From Cercis canadensis (lineage: Eukaryota; Streptophyta; Magnoliopsida; Fabales; Fabaceae), in contig QAOA01006501.1 in NCBI GenBank assembly GCA_003255065.1, forward strand, positions 64,901 to 128,900: a DNA stretch of 64,000 nt, given 5' to 3'. The position numbers and the translations under genes were made by a program. The notes under the pieces are model-generated. The model was not told the DNA's origin. It made no database searches and saw only the letters and a program-made list of their open reading frames with translations. Each line of letters opens with the position of its first letter. Within the stretch, counting starts at the first letter, position 1. Positions 12,390 through 24,118 of this stretch are shown here, in pieces.

Positions 12390-14500
12390 TTAGAAAAATT
12401 TAAATAGTACATACTAGCAAATATAATATTGACCAAGGTCAAATCATCTATATAATTTTAGTTTTCGAATGTGTAAATTTGGTCTGTGATGCATAATTAT
12501 ATATTTCATGCTTATCATGATCACCAATATAATAAAACATGAACACTTGTTAATGATAGTTTATCTATATGCGAGATTTCTATTATATCAAGCCAAGAAC
12601 CACTTTAATTATAAGAAATGATACTTCAAAATAATAATTATCTAACAACAAAAATTAACTAAGATATAATAATTATGGTATTGATATAAAATATTTTATT
12701 ATTAAAATTTTTTTTTAACAAAATATAACAAAGTGTTTATTTATCCAAACACAATCTTTAATAAATGCTTATTAATGTATTTTTCAGTAATTTCCACAAT
12801 TATAGACATTTATATACTTATCTATCCAAATGCTTATGAAAAAGCTTATAGATTTTAAAAGTGCTTATCTAAGTATGTATTCAAACACTAAATAACTTAA
12901 TTTTAAAAGAGCTTATAGTATAAAAATTTCTTCTATAAGACATTTTAATATAAGCGCTTAAATAAACTGTTTACTCAAACATGACTTTAATGCTAGCAAA
13001 TTTTATGAAACCCTATATGAGACCGCTGCAACTATGAATTTGGACGATGAAGGACTTTGATGGATACTTGGAGAGAGGGTATTTCTTCAAGATGAAGGAC
13101 TTAGCCTCCAAGGCAATCCATTGGGGTTAAAGGGAAAGGGGAATTGCGGGGGATGAGGGCGTTAACCCTTCAAAGGGATTCTCCGGCCAAGTCCCTAATG
13201 ATCTTTCATTTCGAGTTGAGACATTGTGATCATTTTGTGTTCTGATTATTTGAACAGAATTAATGGGTAAACATAACTAAGAACTTTTGTTAGTGATGAC
13301 TAGATATTTACTGTATCTCCTGCTAGAACTTTATTTATGTAGATCATCATCCCGAGTCTTAAAACTCAGAAAAACTTATGAGGCTTGCAGTTGAAATTTT
13401 CTCACAGATTTTGTTGAACATCCTACTTAGCTTTGTCCTCTTAAAAGTGTCTCTGTTGAGACATTGTTGTATAAATTAGATACAATATGTGACATTGCAC
13501 TAATTATACTTATTGTATGTAAATAGTTACCTGTGTCACCCATTGGTGCAATGCACCATGGAAATTAAGTTCTTCTCCTCACAGAATTGTTTCCGTTTAA
13601 GCTACTATTCTCAACAGTTGTGCCAATTACAATAGTTACTAATTTTAACATTATAAATGTCGTGATGCCATAAAAAAAGAAATCTATGCCATTACTAAAA
13701 TGAGCATTTAATTTTTCTTATTTGTGTTTCTGCATATCTTAAGAGGAAGGAATACAAAGTTAAACCACACAAATATAGACCTACAGAGTGCATATTCTTC
13801 TATACAAAAAGAGACGGGCAATTCTCCCTTTTTGTGTTCACTTTCTTTCTTCAATAATTCAAATACTTATATTTATCTATAAAGAGATAAATAAAAATAA
13901 AGATACTTTTATAATTTTAACTAAACCAAGAGAAACAATTCATTCCCATAGCACACTCTAAGAGAATTTCTCAAAACAATTACAAAAAAAGAAAAAGAAA
14001 AAGCCTATTCGCTCCCACTTGTAAAAATAATGCAAGTAAAAGATCTAAAGCTTAGAGTAATAGTAAATTTTCTCTGCAATATTCAGAAAAGTCTAAATAC
14101 ATATCACCTCAAAACTTTACTCCATCTTTTCAATAATCTCAACTTTGAGGATATAAACCCAGGCATATAATTAATTTCACTTAATTTCATTTAAATTAAG
14201 TTTAAAAATAAGTTTTTTGTTTAGCATGAAAACCATCTTTCATAGGCCACTGTAGGATCATAAAAGCACTTAAGCCAGTCTATTTGATTACTTCCTAGCT
14301 AGTGACCTAAACAAAATTACCAAAAATTTACAGGCAACTGGCGACTATATTTTAGTACAAGGAAGCATAATCAGTAACTTCTAAATTATAAATCTCATAA
14401 TAGCTATAATTTTAGGCTTGTTGAGCATAAACGAACCAATAAAATTTAATCAGCAACATGAGAAAAAGATTGAAGAGAGACCTTGGCTTAGTGAAATTGC
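12390..14500. other. intergenic, AT-rich, no gene seen
   Basis: Beyond the possible MITE arm at 12700-12985, this stretch between the PPR pseudogene and the F-box gene shows only AT-rich sequence with short open frames lacking any recognisable domain. Confidence 0.5.
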
Positions 14501-14529
14501 CTTTAGTCTTCTCATCCTTTTTCTTGAGT

Positions 14530-15930
14530 TCAATCCTCCCGGCTACCTAAATGGCAGCAGGAACTCAGACAAATAAAAAAAGAAAAAACACGAGAAAAAG
14601 ATATCTGTGATTTATCGAAAAACAATTTAGCCAAACCCGACAAACCATCATAGCCATAGTTTTCATTATTCTCAGAGATGGAGAGCGCTGGAACTGGCCA
14701 CAAAGGAAGCACCATGGGGAACACATATAACCACGTATACCATGTAAGTTGTCCTCTTCTAAGCCTACTTGTTGTTTCCATCTGCCAATCCAAGGAAGCA
14801 ATGTTGTCATCTCTAATACAACACACAATTTTTGGATTATATAAATGGAGGGCTACCGCAACATAACTGAGACTTGGGTATAAGTTAGGGTTTGTGGCTC
14901 TACCGAGCTGCATAATCTTTTTGACATTAGTCTTCTCCTCCAAGTACCATGTTTCTTTCTCGTAGTCTCTGAGTTCCCAAATATATACAACGTCATTATA
15001 TGCACAATCATAGTCAAAGTAGACATAATTATGTTCATGAGGAAATTCAATAATTCCCAATGAACCAGAGGAGGTTACAATGAGAACCATAACGCTATTT
15101 GGGTACATCCCTTTGGGAACATCAATAAATTGACATTGTCTTGTAATGCCACTTCCAATATTCTTGAAAGGATCAAACGTTAGAATATTCCCACGACCCA
15201 TAAAATGAAGCTTTCCATTGAAAGCAATGGCTTTTCCCAAGCCTGTAACACGAAAGCCTTTTGAGCATGACAGAAATATTTCACTCCATCTTCCTGTAGA
15301 AGATGAGAAAACCTCCACCTTCAACTCATGCTTCAACTCAGTAACTTTAGGAATGCGTACGAACGCAAACCTGCAATGGGAATTGAGTTTTACCGCATTT
15401 GTTTCTTCATCAACATGGTAATAAGGATCACAGATGAAACCCACACTCAATTCCGAAGGCCACAGAAAAGAGGAAGGAGATGGAGGGAGCTGCAACCAGT
15501 GATTGGTAAGAGGGTTGCAGATGTAGTAGGTATTACTATGATAACAACGATTGGTACACAAAAGCCAGCCATTTGATTCGCCCCAGACTCTGTAGTTTTC
15601 GAGAAATCTCGACAGGAATTTCTTTACGATTGGTTCTGCTTCTAATGTTGGTGCATTGGGAATGAATATCAAGTCTTGACGGAAAAACAGTATAGAGCAC
15701 TCTTGGAGGCGGAGCTGCTGCCGATGCTGAATCTGAGAGAGCCTACGGTGATGACAGATAAGGCGGCGAATGAAATGGGGTGTTGAGATTAGAGCATACC
15801 ATTGCTTTGATACGGACTTACATCGAACAGCTGAAACGCATTGGAGTCGATGTAGGATCTCCACTAACAGATCATCATGAAGATCGTTGATATTCAATAG
15901 TTTCTGCTCCTTCGGGAAGGACATAGCCAT
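14530..15930 (-). CDS. F-box protein, single exon
   Basis: F-box proteins hold the substrate in SCF ubiquitin ligases by binding SKP1 through the F-box. This 466-residue frame has a clear F-box at about residues 13-56 (NINDLHDDLLVEILHRL, then VRCKSVSKQWYALIS and HFIRRL). It continues with the usual plant F-box-associated pattern: ESNGWLLCTN near 138, then CNPLTNHWLQLP, then EVFSSSTGRWSE and LHFMGRGN, then WYLEEK. The C-terminal 60 residues are hydrophobic and of unclear family match, so the true 3' end could include a short intron or a late frame change. It resembles plant F-box proteins of the At5g07610/At5g49610 kind (from memory). The start chosen is the first ATG, about 60 bases downstream of a TATA box. 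Target unknown. Confidence 0.88.
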   Translation of the reverse strand: MAMSFPKEQKLLNINDLHDDLLVEILHRLQCVSAVRCKSVSKQWYALISTPHFIRRLICHHRRLSQIQHRQQLRLQECSILFFRQDLIFIPNAPTLEAEPIVKKFLSRFLENYRVWGESNGWLLCTNRCYHSNTYYICNPLTNHWLQLPPSPSSFLWPSELSVGFICDPYYHVDEETNAVKLNSHCRFAFVRIPKVTELKHELKVEVFSSSTGRWSEIFLSCSKGFRVTGLGKAIAFNGKLHFMGRGNILTFDPFKNIGSGITRQCQFIDVPKGMYPNSVMVLIVTSSGSLGIIEFPHEHNYVYFDYDCAYNDVVYIWELRDYEKETWYLEEKTNVKKIMQLGRATNPNLYPSLSYVAVALHLYNPKIVCCIRDDNIASLDWQMETTSRLRRGQLTWYTWLYVFPMVLPLWPVPALSISENNENYGYDGLSGLAKLFFDKSQISFSRVFSFFICLSSCCHLGSRED

Positions 15931-15990
15931 TGGCGACTAGTTCTGATGGATAACCGACTGCAGATGCAAAAGGTACACTGTCTTCCACGA

Positions 15991-15998
15991 TTTATATA
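15991..15998 (-). promoter_or_regulatory. TATA box of the F-box gene
   Basis: On the minus strand this reads TATATAAA. It is about 60 bases upstream of the F-box ATG, a normal distance for a short 5' UTR. Confidence 0.6.
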
Positions 15999-16337
15999 GA
16001 ACTTTTGTGGTGCCCTAATTTATTTTGGTTTTGCTCCAGAAACTCCAAAGCCCAAACCTTATTTTAGGGTTTAGTGTAATCAATGTTGGGCAATCAATAT
16101 CTATACTATTAAATAAATGTGATATTACTAAACACTGAAATTATTTTAAAAATTTGTAAATTTTATGTTTGAATTTAAAATTATAACTAAAGTATCTTAA
16201 AAAAAAAAAATGTAATACTCTTTTCTGGTATACAACTTTTGTTTGTTTTTTTTTTCTTTCCCAAAAACTCATTTTTGAAGATTTATTCACATAAAAATAA
16301 TATGATTTTATAAATTTGATTGTTAAAAAAAAAAAGT

Positions 16338-16532
16338 TTATAGCCACGTTCCACTTTTTCGATTGAGCAAATGTATAAATCGGGATGGTATCTGATAAAC
16401 CCATCCAGGAGCATTAGGCCCAATACTAACATGGGAATAATGGACATCACTGGAGGAGCAAACTCCATGAAGCCCAGCGTTACCCAAGCGAGGAGATGCT
16501 TGATATCCCTTTCTAATTAAGCAGTTACTCAA
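16338..16532 (-). pseudogene. unassigned coding-like fragment
   Basis: The minus strand gives a 64-residue open frame whose composition looks like real protein (LGNAGLHGVCSSSDVHYSHV, then GPNAPGWVYQIPSRF and HLLNRKSGTW). It is unlike the AT-rich noise around it. I do not recognise the family. It is bounded by poly-A/T runs, so it may be one exon of a retrocopied or captured host gene. No continuation is visible on either side. Confidence 0.35.
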
Positions 16533-16962
16533 GGAAATTGCATTAATTAAAAAAAAAAAAACCCTATTCGCATATTACCACCCACATTCTAAGATAACAA
16601 CATTAAAAAAAAAAAAAAGAGTCACACATTCTAAGAGGTTAGTATATTTTTAAGGCAAAGACTACTATGCCTATTGCTACAAAATGGGTGTGGGTGCACA
16701 TCGAATAATAGCCCCTTAGTTATTGAGACTGTACTTAACTATATACAAATATACGTTTAGTAAAATTTAAACGTACTGTAGGTCTTTATAGTTTGGATGA
16801 ATTTTAAATCAGGTTCTTGTAGTATTTTTTTTTTCCTCTTTTGGGGTTTTTATAGTTTAAAATTTTTAAGTTGAGTTTTTGTTGTTACTCTCAGTGATAA
16901 CTCCGTCAGTTTAATGCTTATATGAAAAACGACTTATCTATGTGGCAATAAAAAAAAAACTA

Positions 16963-17512
16963 GGTTTAATTGCAATTTTGGTCCTCCTATTTTAACCACT
17001 TGAACGTTTTGGTCCCCCTTCTTTAAAAATGAACTATTGAGTCATTCTATATTCATAAAATGTACAAGTTTAGTCCATTTATCTTTAAGTCAAAATTTTT
17101 ATATTTATTTTAAGGTGTAAAGTTCTTCGATTCATAATCTCACCGTTCAGATTGAAGGGCTACATCTTGTGAACCTTCTCATTAAATTTGAGCTCGATCT
17201 AACGGTAAAACTCAGCCCAAAATACCAAAATCATAAGTTTTCATCTAACTAAAAATTTAGACTTATTTACCGTTAGATCAAACTGAAATTTAATGAAAAG
17301 ATTCACAAGACGTAGCTCTTCAATCTGAACGGTGGGATTATGAATCAGAAAATTTTACACCTTTAAATAAACCTAAGAATTTTGACTTAAAGATAAATGG
17401 ACTAAGCTTGTACATTTTATGAATATAGAGGGACTCAATAGTTCATTTTAAAAGAAAGAGGACCAAAATGTTCAAGTGGTTAAAATAGGGGAACCAAAAT
17501 TACAATTAAGCC
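16963..17512. mobile_element. 550-bp palindromic MITE with perfect 9-bp TSD, Mutator-like
   Basis: The element starts GGTTTAATTGCAATTTTGG and ends with the inverse complement of GGCTTAATTGTAATTTTGG. Its two arms pair over almost their whole length, with the centre near 17235. It is flanked by AAAAAACTA at 16954-16962 and again at 17513-17521. A 9-bp target duplication plus long terminal inverted repeats is the Mutator superfamily signature. No coding capacity. Confidence 0.9.
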
Positions 17513-17526
17513 AAAAAACTAATGTG

Positions 17527-17626
17527 ACGCCAAAGTGGCACAAAAATTGCCATCTCATCATCTTTCCTCTTGAAGTTTGAAGTTGGTAAAGAAGAAGTGA
17601 CAATTTTTGTGCCACTTTGGCACCAC
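17527..17626. repeat. short inverted repeat at the centre of the outer MITE
   Basis: CCAAAGTGGCACAAAAATTG at 17530 pairs with CAATTTTTGTGCCACTTTGG near 17605. It forms the loop end of the outer palindrome. Confidence 0.8.
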
Positions 17627-17899
17627 ATCAGTTTCTTTTATTGTCACATAGACAAGCCATTTGTCATGTGAGCACTAAACTGACAAAGTTATAACTGGAG
17701 GTGACGACAGGGACCCAATTTAAAAAATTTCAAACTACAAGGACCCTAAAANAGGTGATGACAGGGACCCAATTTAAAAAATTTCAAACTACAAGGACCC
17801 TAAAAAAATAAAAAAATACTATAGGGACCTAATTCAAAATTTGTCAAAACTATAAGGACCTGCAGTACATTTAAACCTAAAATTTAAATGTATGTAGAT

Positions 17900-20800
17900 A
17901 GTTTGATTAAAATTATTTTTTGAAAAATTTGAATCTTATTGTTTATATAATTATTTTATATATAGTTGTGTACCGTTAAGATTACTAAAATAACACAAAA
18001 GAATTGGATGCATTTACATTAGTGCCCATCTTAAATATTTAAAATTATTATTAATTTGAAAAATGATTGCAATATTGAGTATATTATTTATTGGAAAAGT
18101 TAGAAAAGAGATTCGTGCACATTCAAAATAATCAAAATACAGTTCAAGCTATATGGTTATTATGTTAACATATGATGAAAAATGAACCAAATGGTTTGTA
18201 GTTGAGTGAGACTGAAGTTGTCTTCATGACTTATGGGTTCTATGTTCAAATTCAATCTAGAGTTGTAGAAAGAGTACCATAAAAAATATTATGAAAAATG
18301 AAATACTAAACACAATAACAATATATTTTACACATGGTAATTTGCACATATATAAAAAACAATATTTTCTTTATAAATTATAATTACGGAAAAAAAAAAT
18401 TGTGCGTTTAGCCATATATAAAAATTGGTACTCTCTACCAACAAGAAGCATCTTGCTACCCAAGGAGGTTTTGGTTTGATTCCTATAGATGAAAATCTTG
18501 GTGAGAGTATTTACCTGTAGGTAGAGTGAGAAGATTTCTTAGAACTACAGCAACATGCTAGCCAGTTCCAAGTGAAAGCTAAGCTACCAGCTACCATGAA
18601 GCTGAAAATTGTATCTTAAGAGGGTGTTTCATAAAAATGAAAATTATTGAAAATATAAATACTGAATTTTTAGTGCTGAAATTATAAGTCTTTGTTAATA
18701 TTGAATTTAAGCTTATTTGATAAATTTTTGAAGGTTTTGAATTTGATTAATATTTGGATGATTATAAAAGATGGAAATTATAAATTATTTAATTTAGGGA
18801 TAAAAATGAAGTAATTTGACTACATGTTAAATGTATTTAAAGCTCTGTTGATTAGTGTAGATGACAATTTGCTTCTTTCTGCCATCTAAAGCTCTTCTTG
18901 TTAGCATCTCCTCCATACTTCAATTTTCATTCCCCTTATGTTTAAGATCATTCAAGTTTAACAACCAAACATTGCCTCCATTCTTTACGTGTAGCTAGGT
19001 TGCCTAATTAGATCAAATGTGTCCTTGTGATTCTTAAATTAAACCTACACAATAATTGATTAATGTTTTGTACTCCTACAATATTAGCTTCATTAACGGG
19101 ACTCTTGGACATTAACACTAATTTGGGATCAGCCTTGTTGGAACATTATGGTATTTTTATATATAGCATAAGTACACAAAGCACAACTGTTCTAGAGATC
19201 TCCCAAAAAAATGGTTGAAGTTCCAAGTTTGAATTTTTATTTCCCTATATCGCCATTTAAAAAGTCTAGTTTTATATATCTATGACAAAAAAAAAAAAGA
19301 TTATTTTTATAAGAATAAGTATTTTATCAAATAAAAGTTTAATGTTCTTAATTTGGCATAATAGCTAACCGAAGTTAAGAGGCTAAAGGCATAACATTAA
19401 AGTCATTATATGGTTAAAAGCAATGTAATAAAGCCATTATCAAATATTTTTTTTTGGATAATACTAAATAAACTTTTCTTTTCATAAAATCTTGGCTAGG
19501 TAGATTTTAGCGCCATTTTTAATGGTGCTTTCATGCTGTCAGCTTTCTAGATAAAAATATGTCAGGTGGGCAGGAAAATATTGGTATTCCTGGTATTATT
19601 TTCAAATGAAAATATTGATCTACATAATCCATCTCATATATGGAATATTGTTCAAATTACAGAAAGGTCTCAGTCCTAATTATCCAAAAACTGCCAAGAC
19701 ATTTACAAGATAGAAAGCAATCATGAGCAATTTAATTTCTACATTAACAATTTTGTGATCTATCCTATGCACTTAATGCAGTGTTTGACAAGAACTTACT
19801 CCTCTTCTGCTTGCAATCACTCAATGGCCACAAACATGGTTGGGACTGCTAGTGCAGAGGAACCCACTTGCTTCAAATTGCTAGGTCCTCCTTTAACAAC
19901 TTGTGATCAAGTGCAACTTTGTTCAATCCCAAAAACCTATTCTTTATTTCTTCAAAACTCTACAATGAGATAATACACCAATCCTTAAACTTTCCAAAAA
20001 AAACCTAAACTGGACAAGTGGTAAAGTTATTTTGCAAGAGTAAATTTGGATAAATTTAAAACAAATATGCTTGAGAGCTTTTCCCCTGTCAATAGTCACA
20101 CTAGATGATAGTAAAATTTATACATCATTGTTTACAAAACTAATGGATATGCAATGACTAAGGTCAACATCGAGATTGGCAAAACCAACAACACGAACAG
20201 TTTGTCACTTTGCATTTAGAAAAGCATTACACAAGTAAATACATATATCAGAGGAAATAAATAACAGGTACAAATATTAATACTTTTGAAATAAATGGTT
20301 TTACTTGAGGGGTGGAGACTAAAGATATAGAAGATTTGGAAATTTGCCATTCTGTTTAGTGACTTAAAATTTAATTACTTTTAAATAAATCTACTAAAAA
20401 TTCATGAAAAGAAACTCTAGGATGTAAAAGTTCAACTGAAATGAAATTAGAAGATATGATGCTTTAGGGTGAATAACCTTATCTTCATAGCAGAAGGCAT
20501 TGTAATTTTAGCTAAATTAAAAATATCAATTCTAATACATGTAGCAAGAAGTAAAGTCAAAAGAAGACAGAAGGCAAAAATGTAAGGCTTGTTAATTGGT
20601 AGAACACCAGTAGAAGACTTATTGGCAGAATCAGTAGGTTGAATTAGGATTCCTCCACCATTTTCCTTAACAAGTTCATTGACTAGCTAGGGTGAATATA
20701 TATCTATATATATATATATATTGCACAGGACGTTTTCAAAAATCAAATTCTTGAAGAAGATCATACGGTAGAAAGAACTCATTATTTTCTAGGATCACGG

Positions 20801-22050
20801 GGATGTTTCTCATAGCATCCATTGTAATTTGTAAAGAAAGTAAGATGAACTAGAGAGATTCAATATTATATAATTGTATATAAAACATTAAATGTAATGG
20901 TTGAGCGCTTGAGACTTAAAATTCATAAAGAAAGAAAAATCTAATATATCTCTTAGCAGGCTAGTATAATTATTCTCAATTCATTTTTGGTGAGTGCTAC
21001 ATTAAAGATGACGAATGATTTAAATGAACAATAAATGCATGTTAAAAGCAATATTTGGAAACCAGAACCAGTCTCTTTTATGATCTGGCTGTATCTTTAG
21101 AACAGCTGACATTTAAATCCCTCTAAAGCTGCCCAACCTCCTAAAACTTCCATCTTAGTCAGGTTCAATGTCGGGTAGTTCATAGCAAGTATGCTTCTAT
21201 GTTTTTTTGGTGAAATTGGCTGGTCAGATATAGCTTTCAAAACAATGAGGCAGATTAGGTTGTTGCCATATCATATATTAGCGAATTGCCAAACCTGCTA
21301 AAACAGCCTATTTAGATCAATACAAGGCTGGTTCTTAGGAATTATGGTTATAGTAAAAACCGCGTACAAAAATCGGCTGGTTTGTTTTCCAAGATAATGC
21401 TTTCAAAATGCTTTTATCCTTCATTGAAATCGACCTTTTATCTTTAATGTAAAAACTCACCAAAAACTAATCAAGAGTAACTATTCTACTGGTTAGAGAC
21501 ATTTCGATTTCTTTCTTTATGAATTTCAAGTCTCAGATTCTTAACTGTTACATTTATGTCTTACATACAATTCGATAATCCTAAACTACTCTAATGTATC
21601 TTACTTTCTTTACAATAAATACCATGAGAGACATTCACTCGGACAGAAATAGGACCTATATGGCCCTATAAGGTGAATAAAGTGACCTGAGCATCTCGTG
21701 AGGTTCTTTAAGCTAACTAAGAATAATCTGAATTCGATGGTGTCAATAAATAGTAGATGTTACCTACTGTCTAAAAATCCTGTGGCTTTTCATCACATAT
21801 TAATCATAAGTTTCAAGTTATTTCAACAATTAATTTTGATGCTAAGAAGATATGAAAATTGTAGATATAGTTCAAATAGTATTGATCAACATATTTTTAA
21901 TGTTTACAAATTTATTTGGATCGTTTTTGAAATGGTAGTATCAAAGAAAAATCTTTGTAAACCTGTCTAACTCATATGAACAGACAAATGAGGATTTCAA
22001 ACAAATTCATCAGAAAAAATATAATCGCCAAAAAATATTTAGATGAGCAG
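17900..22050. other. long AT-rich stretch without a recognisable gene
   Basis: I find no frame with a known domain here. It contains one half of a dispersed repeat pair (about 19650-20190, listed separately) and a (TA)n run near 20700. The rest is AT-rich sequence with scattered short open frames. Confidence 0.5.
19650..20190. repeat. dispersed repeat, copy A
   Basis: Shares order and wording with 27720-28270: AAGCAATCATGAGCAA, CTATCCTATGCACTTA, TTGCTAGGTCCT, TTCTTCAAAACTCTACAAT, ACAAGTGGTAAAGTTA and AAGGTCAACAT all have close counterparts there. Both copies are much diverged. On the minus strand copy B keeps a short open frame; copy A does not. Family not recognised. Confidence 0.55.
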
Positions 22051-22269
22051 AATGAATGGATTAGAGCGCATGCCAGGAGCCAAACCCAGTTATAGAGCGC
22101 ATACCACGAGCCAAACGAAGATTAGAAGCACCAAATTCGCTGCAACCAAAGGACAAAGAGGAAAAATCCCAAATTCCAAGAGCCGCACGGGGTAGAGAGA
22201 CGAGGATTCTATGGCCAAAAGAGTTTGTGGGGGGAGTTATTCTGACGTGAGACGGAGAATTCTCTGTTA

Positions 22270-22279
22270 CCCTAAGGTG

Positions 22280-22310
<31 letters not shown>

Positions 22311-22330
22311 TTTTTTGGAGNTTTTTTTTT
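22270..22330. repeat. (GT)n and poly-T tract with an N
   Basis: A GTGTGT run passes into about 23 T, an undetermined base at 22321 and more T. It is a low-complexity assembly weak point. Confidence 0.9.
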
Positions 22331-22482
22331 CTTTGGGAGAATGAATTTGTAGTGCCTACAAATGCAATTATTTTTAAGAAGGTAATTCATATAGTGAAGT
22401 AACTGAAATACATTTTGAGCTATATGCTTCTCATGTATAAAAGGTATGGTTAGTGTCTTCAATAACTGCAGACACTATAATT

Positions 22483-23182
22483 TTAATAGAGTATTATCCA
22501 TATCATAACTGCATGCCACAATTATAGATATCTGATAAAGCACAACTTCAACCATTGTATCCAAATATAGGATAATACTGGAATATATACCAGAATATTC
22601 TCTAGGTTGTTACAACAATACTTGTATATATTGCTGCTACAGTATTGAATACAATAGAACAATTCTCTCTCTTTGCTCTTTACAATTATCCAATGTTCTA
22701 CTTGTCCCTTATGTTACTGAGAACTTAATTTCTGTTTCACGATTATGTCATCAAAATAATGTTTCAGATGAGTTTTCCCTACTTGTTTTCAGGTCAAAGC
22801 CTTGAGCATGGGGCAAGTACTAGTTCAAGGATTGAATGCAATGGAGTTAGTGGAGTTGGTGGTGGAAGACGTGGCCATGTTGCTGAGAGGAGAAGTGTTG
22901 AAAAAAAAAATTGAAGAGAGACTGGATCGTATGAGAAGCGCTGGTTAAAGCAAAGGATGCTCTGATACTATAATACAAAACGTAAAGAGCAGAGAGAGAG
23001 AATTGTTCTATTGTATTCAATGTTGTAGCAGCAATATATACAAGTATTGTTGTAACAACCTAGAGAATATTTTGGTATATATTCCAGTATTATCCTATAT
23101 TTGAATACAATGGTTGAAGCTATGCTTTATTAGATATCTATAATTGTGGCATGTAGTTATGATATGGATAATACTCTATTAA
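22483..23182. mobile_element. inverted pair of copia-type LTR-like arms
   Basis: Two arms of about 201 bp (22483-22683 and 22982-23182) are inverse complements at high identity. They surround about 300 bp that includes a Gly-rich frame. Just inside the right arm, near 22960, is GCTCTGATACTATA, the reverse complement of a copia-like primer-binding site (tRNA-Met type). The right arm therefore reads as a 5' LTR on the minus strand and the left arm as the same LTR in plus orientation. It is a broken, coding-free remnant, moderately old given mismatches between arms. Confidence 0.6.
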
Positions 23183-23506
23183 ATTTTATGTATGAATTTT
23201 TTGGCATTTTTGGCTGCAACTTTGGATTCAAACATGAAACTCATAAGCCATAATGACGACCTCAGTACCACTTGCCTACAAGCCATTTGGTTCAAATTTA
23301 TGTATGACAACCACATAATTAAAATATATTTTGGGCATTTTACTATATGAGTACTTGCTTGAAAATATGTTCAATATCTTAAACTGCAAATTCTTTTTTC
23401 CTTTTATTTTCGTGGCTACTGGTTGACACAATTTTTTTTGGGTAAGGGATTAACCCATTTTGTATTTCAAGGCATGGTTCTCTCAGATTGGAAACTAGCA
23501 ATCCAA

Positions 23507-23624
23507 TTTTAAGAAAATTTAATGGCATAATCGGTTATCATGTGGGTCTTTGGTTATCCATACTGTAGTAGTTATGTTTAGGTTTTGTTGATAAGTGTCT
23601 ACTATTAGAGTCATGTTTGAGTCT
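23507..23624. repeat. 118-bp direct repeat, left copy
   Basis: Matches 26134-26250 closely, from TTTTAAGAAAATTTAAT to ATGTTTGAGTCT. The two copies bracket the Helitron piece and a solo LTR. Confidence 0.85.
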
Positions 23625-24106
23625 TGAATGATATCACATGCTCGGGGCTTCCAAACCACATGTTAAAGCTAAAAGTTGGCGTGCCTGTCATGTTACTTAG
23701 GAATATAGACCAACGGAGTGATTTATGCAACGGTACAAGACTGGTGATTACACAAATTGGAAATCATGTATTAGAAGGTAAGGTCATTTCTAGCAGCAAC
23801 ATTAATGACAAGATACTCATTCCAAGATAGAATCTCATTCCTTCAGATACTAGATATCCTTTTAAACTTCAACAAAGATAGTTCCCCTTACATGTTTGTT
23901 TTGCTATGACAATAAACAAAAACCAATGACAATCCATTGCACACATTGGTTTATATCTCCTGAAACCAGTTTTCAGCCATGGATAGTTCTATGTTGCAAT
24001 ATCAAGGATAAGGAGCCGAAGTGGTTTGAAGATTTTGATACTCGATGACAATGGGAATTTAATCAGAACAACCATCAACATCATCTATAAAGAAGTTTTA
24101 AATTAG
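23620..24106 (+). pseudogene. Helitron PIF1-like helicase, C-terminal fragment
   Basis: The frame begins with CSGLPNHMLKLKVGVPVMLL and continues RNIDQRSDLCNGTRLVITQI and then LEGKVISSSNI. This is the C-terminal region of the Helitron RepHel/PIF1 helicase. Further on, with frame breaks, are traces of FAMTINK, GLYLLKPVFSHG and ILILDDNG, ending at a TAG at 24104-24106, about where the family's proteins end. The upstream helicase and the Rep domain are absent. Helitrons are rolling-circle DNA transposons. A solo LTR starts 12 bases past this stop. Confidence 0.85.
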
Positions 24107-24118
24107 AAAGGTATGATA

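Larger units (their letters stand above)
10604..12985. mobile_element. possible hAT-like element or MITE arms around the PPR pseudogene
   Basis: The left edge reads GGCCCCGTTTGAATAG, a typical plant hAT/MITE end, followed by ACAGTTTATT. Near 12945-12985 the reverse complement reads GTTTGAGTAAACAGTTTATT, partly matching that arm. The stretch 12700-12980 repeats phrases such as ATCCAAAC and AAGCGCTTA seen in such MITEs. The outermost bases do not pair and I found no 8-bp target duplication, so the arms may belong to separate insertions rather than to one element carrying the PPR fragment. Confidence 0.25.
16763..17880. mobile_element. outer palindromic MITE (Mutator-like), hosting a nested MITE
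   Basis: The left arm (from about 16763, with ACGTACTGTAGGTC) pairs with the right arm (to about 17880, with GACCTGCAGTAC). Farther in, TCAGTTTAATGCTTATATGA at about 16908 pairs with TCATGTGAGCACTAAACTGA at about 17664, and CTATGTGGCAATA pairs with TTGTCACATAG. Long terminal inverted arms without coding sequence suggest a Mutator-like MITE. I could not fix the target duplication, so the edges are approximate. The inner element at 16963-17512 interrupts the left side. A 53-bp duplication at an N (17752) is probably an assembly artefact. Confidence 0.65.
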
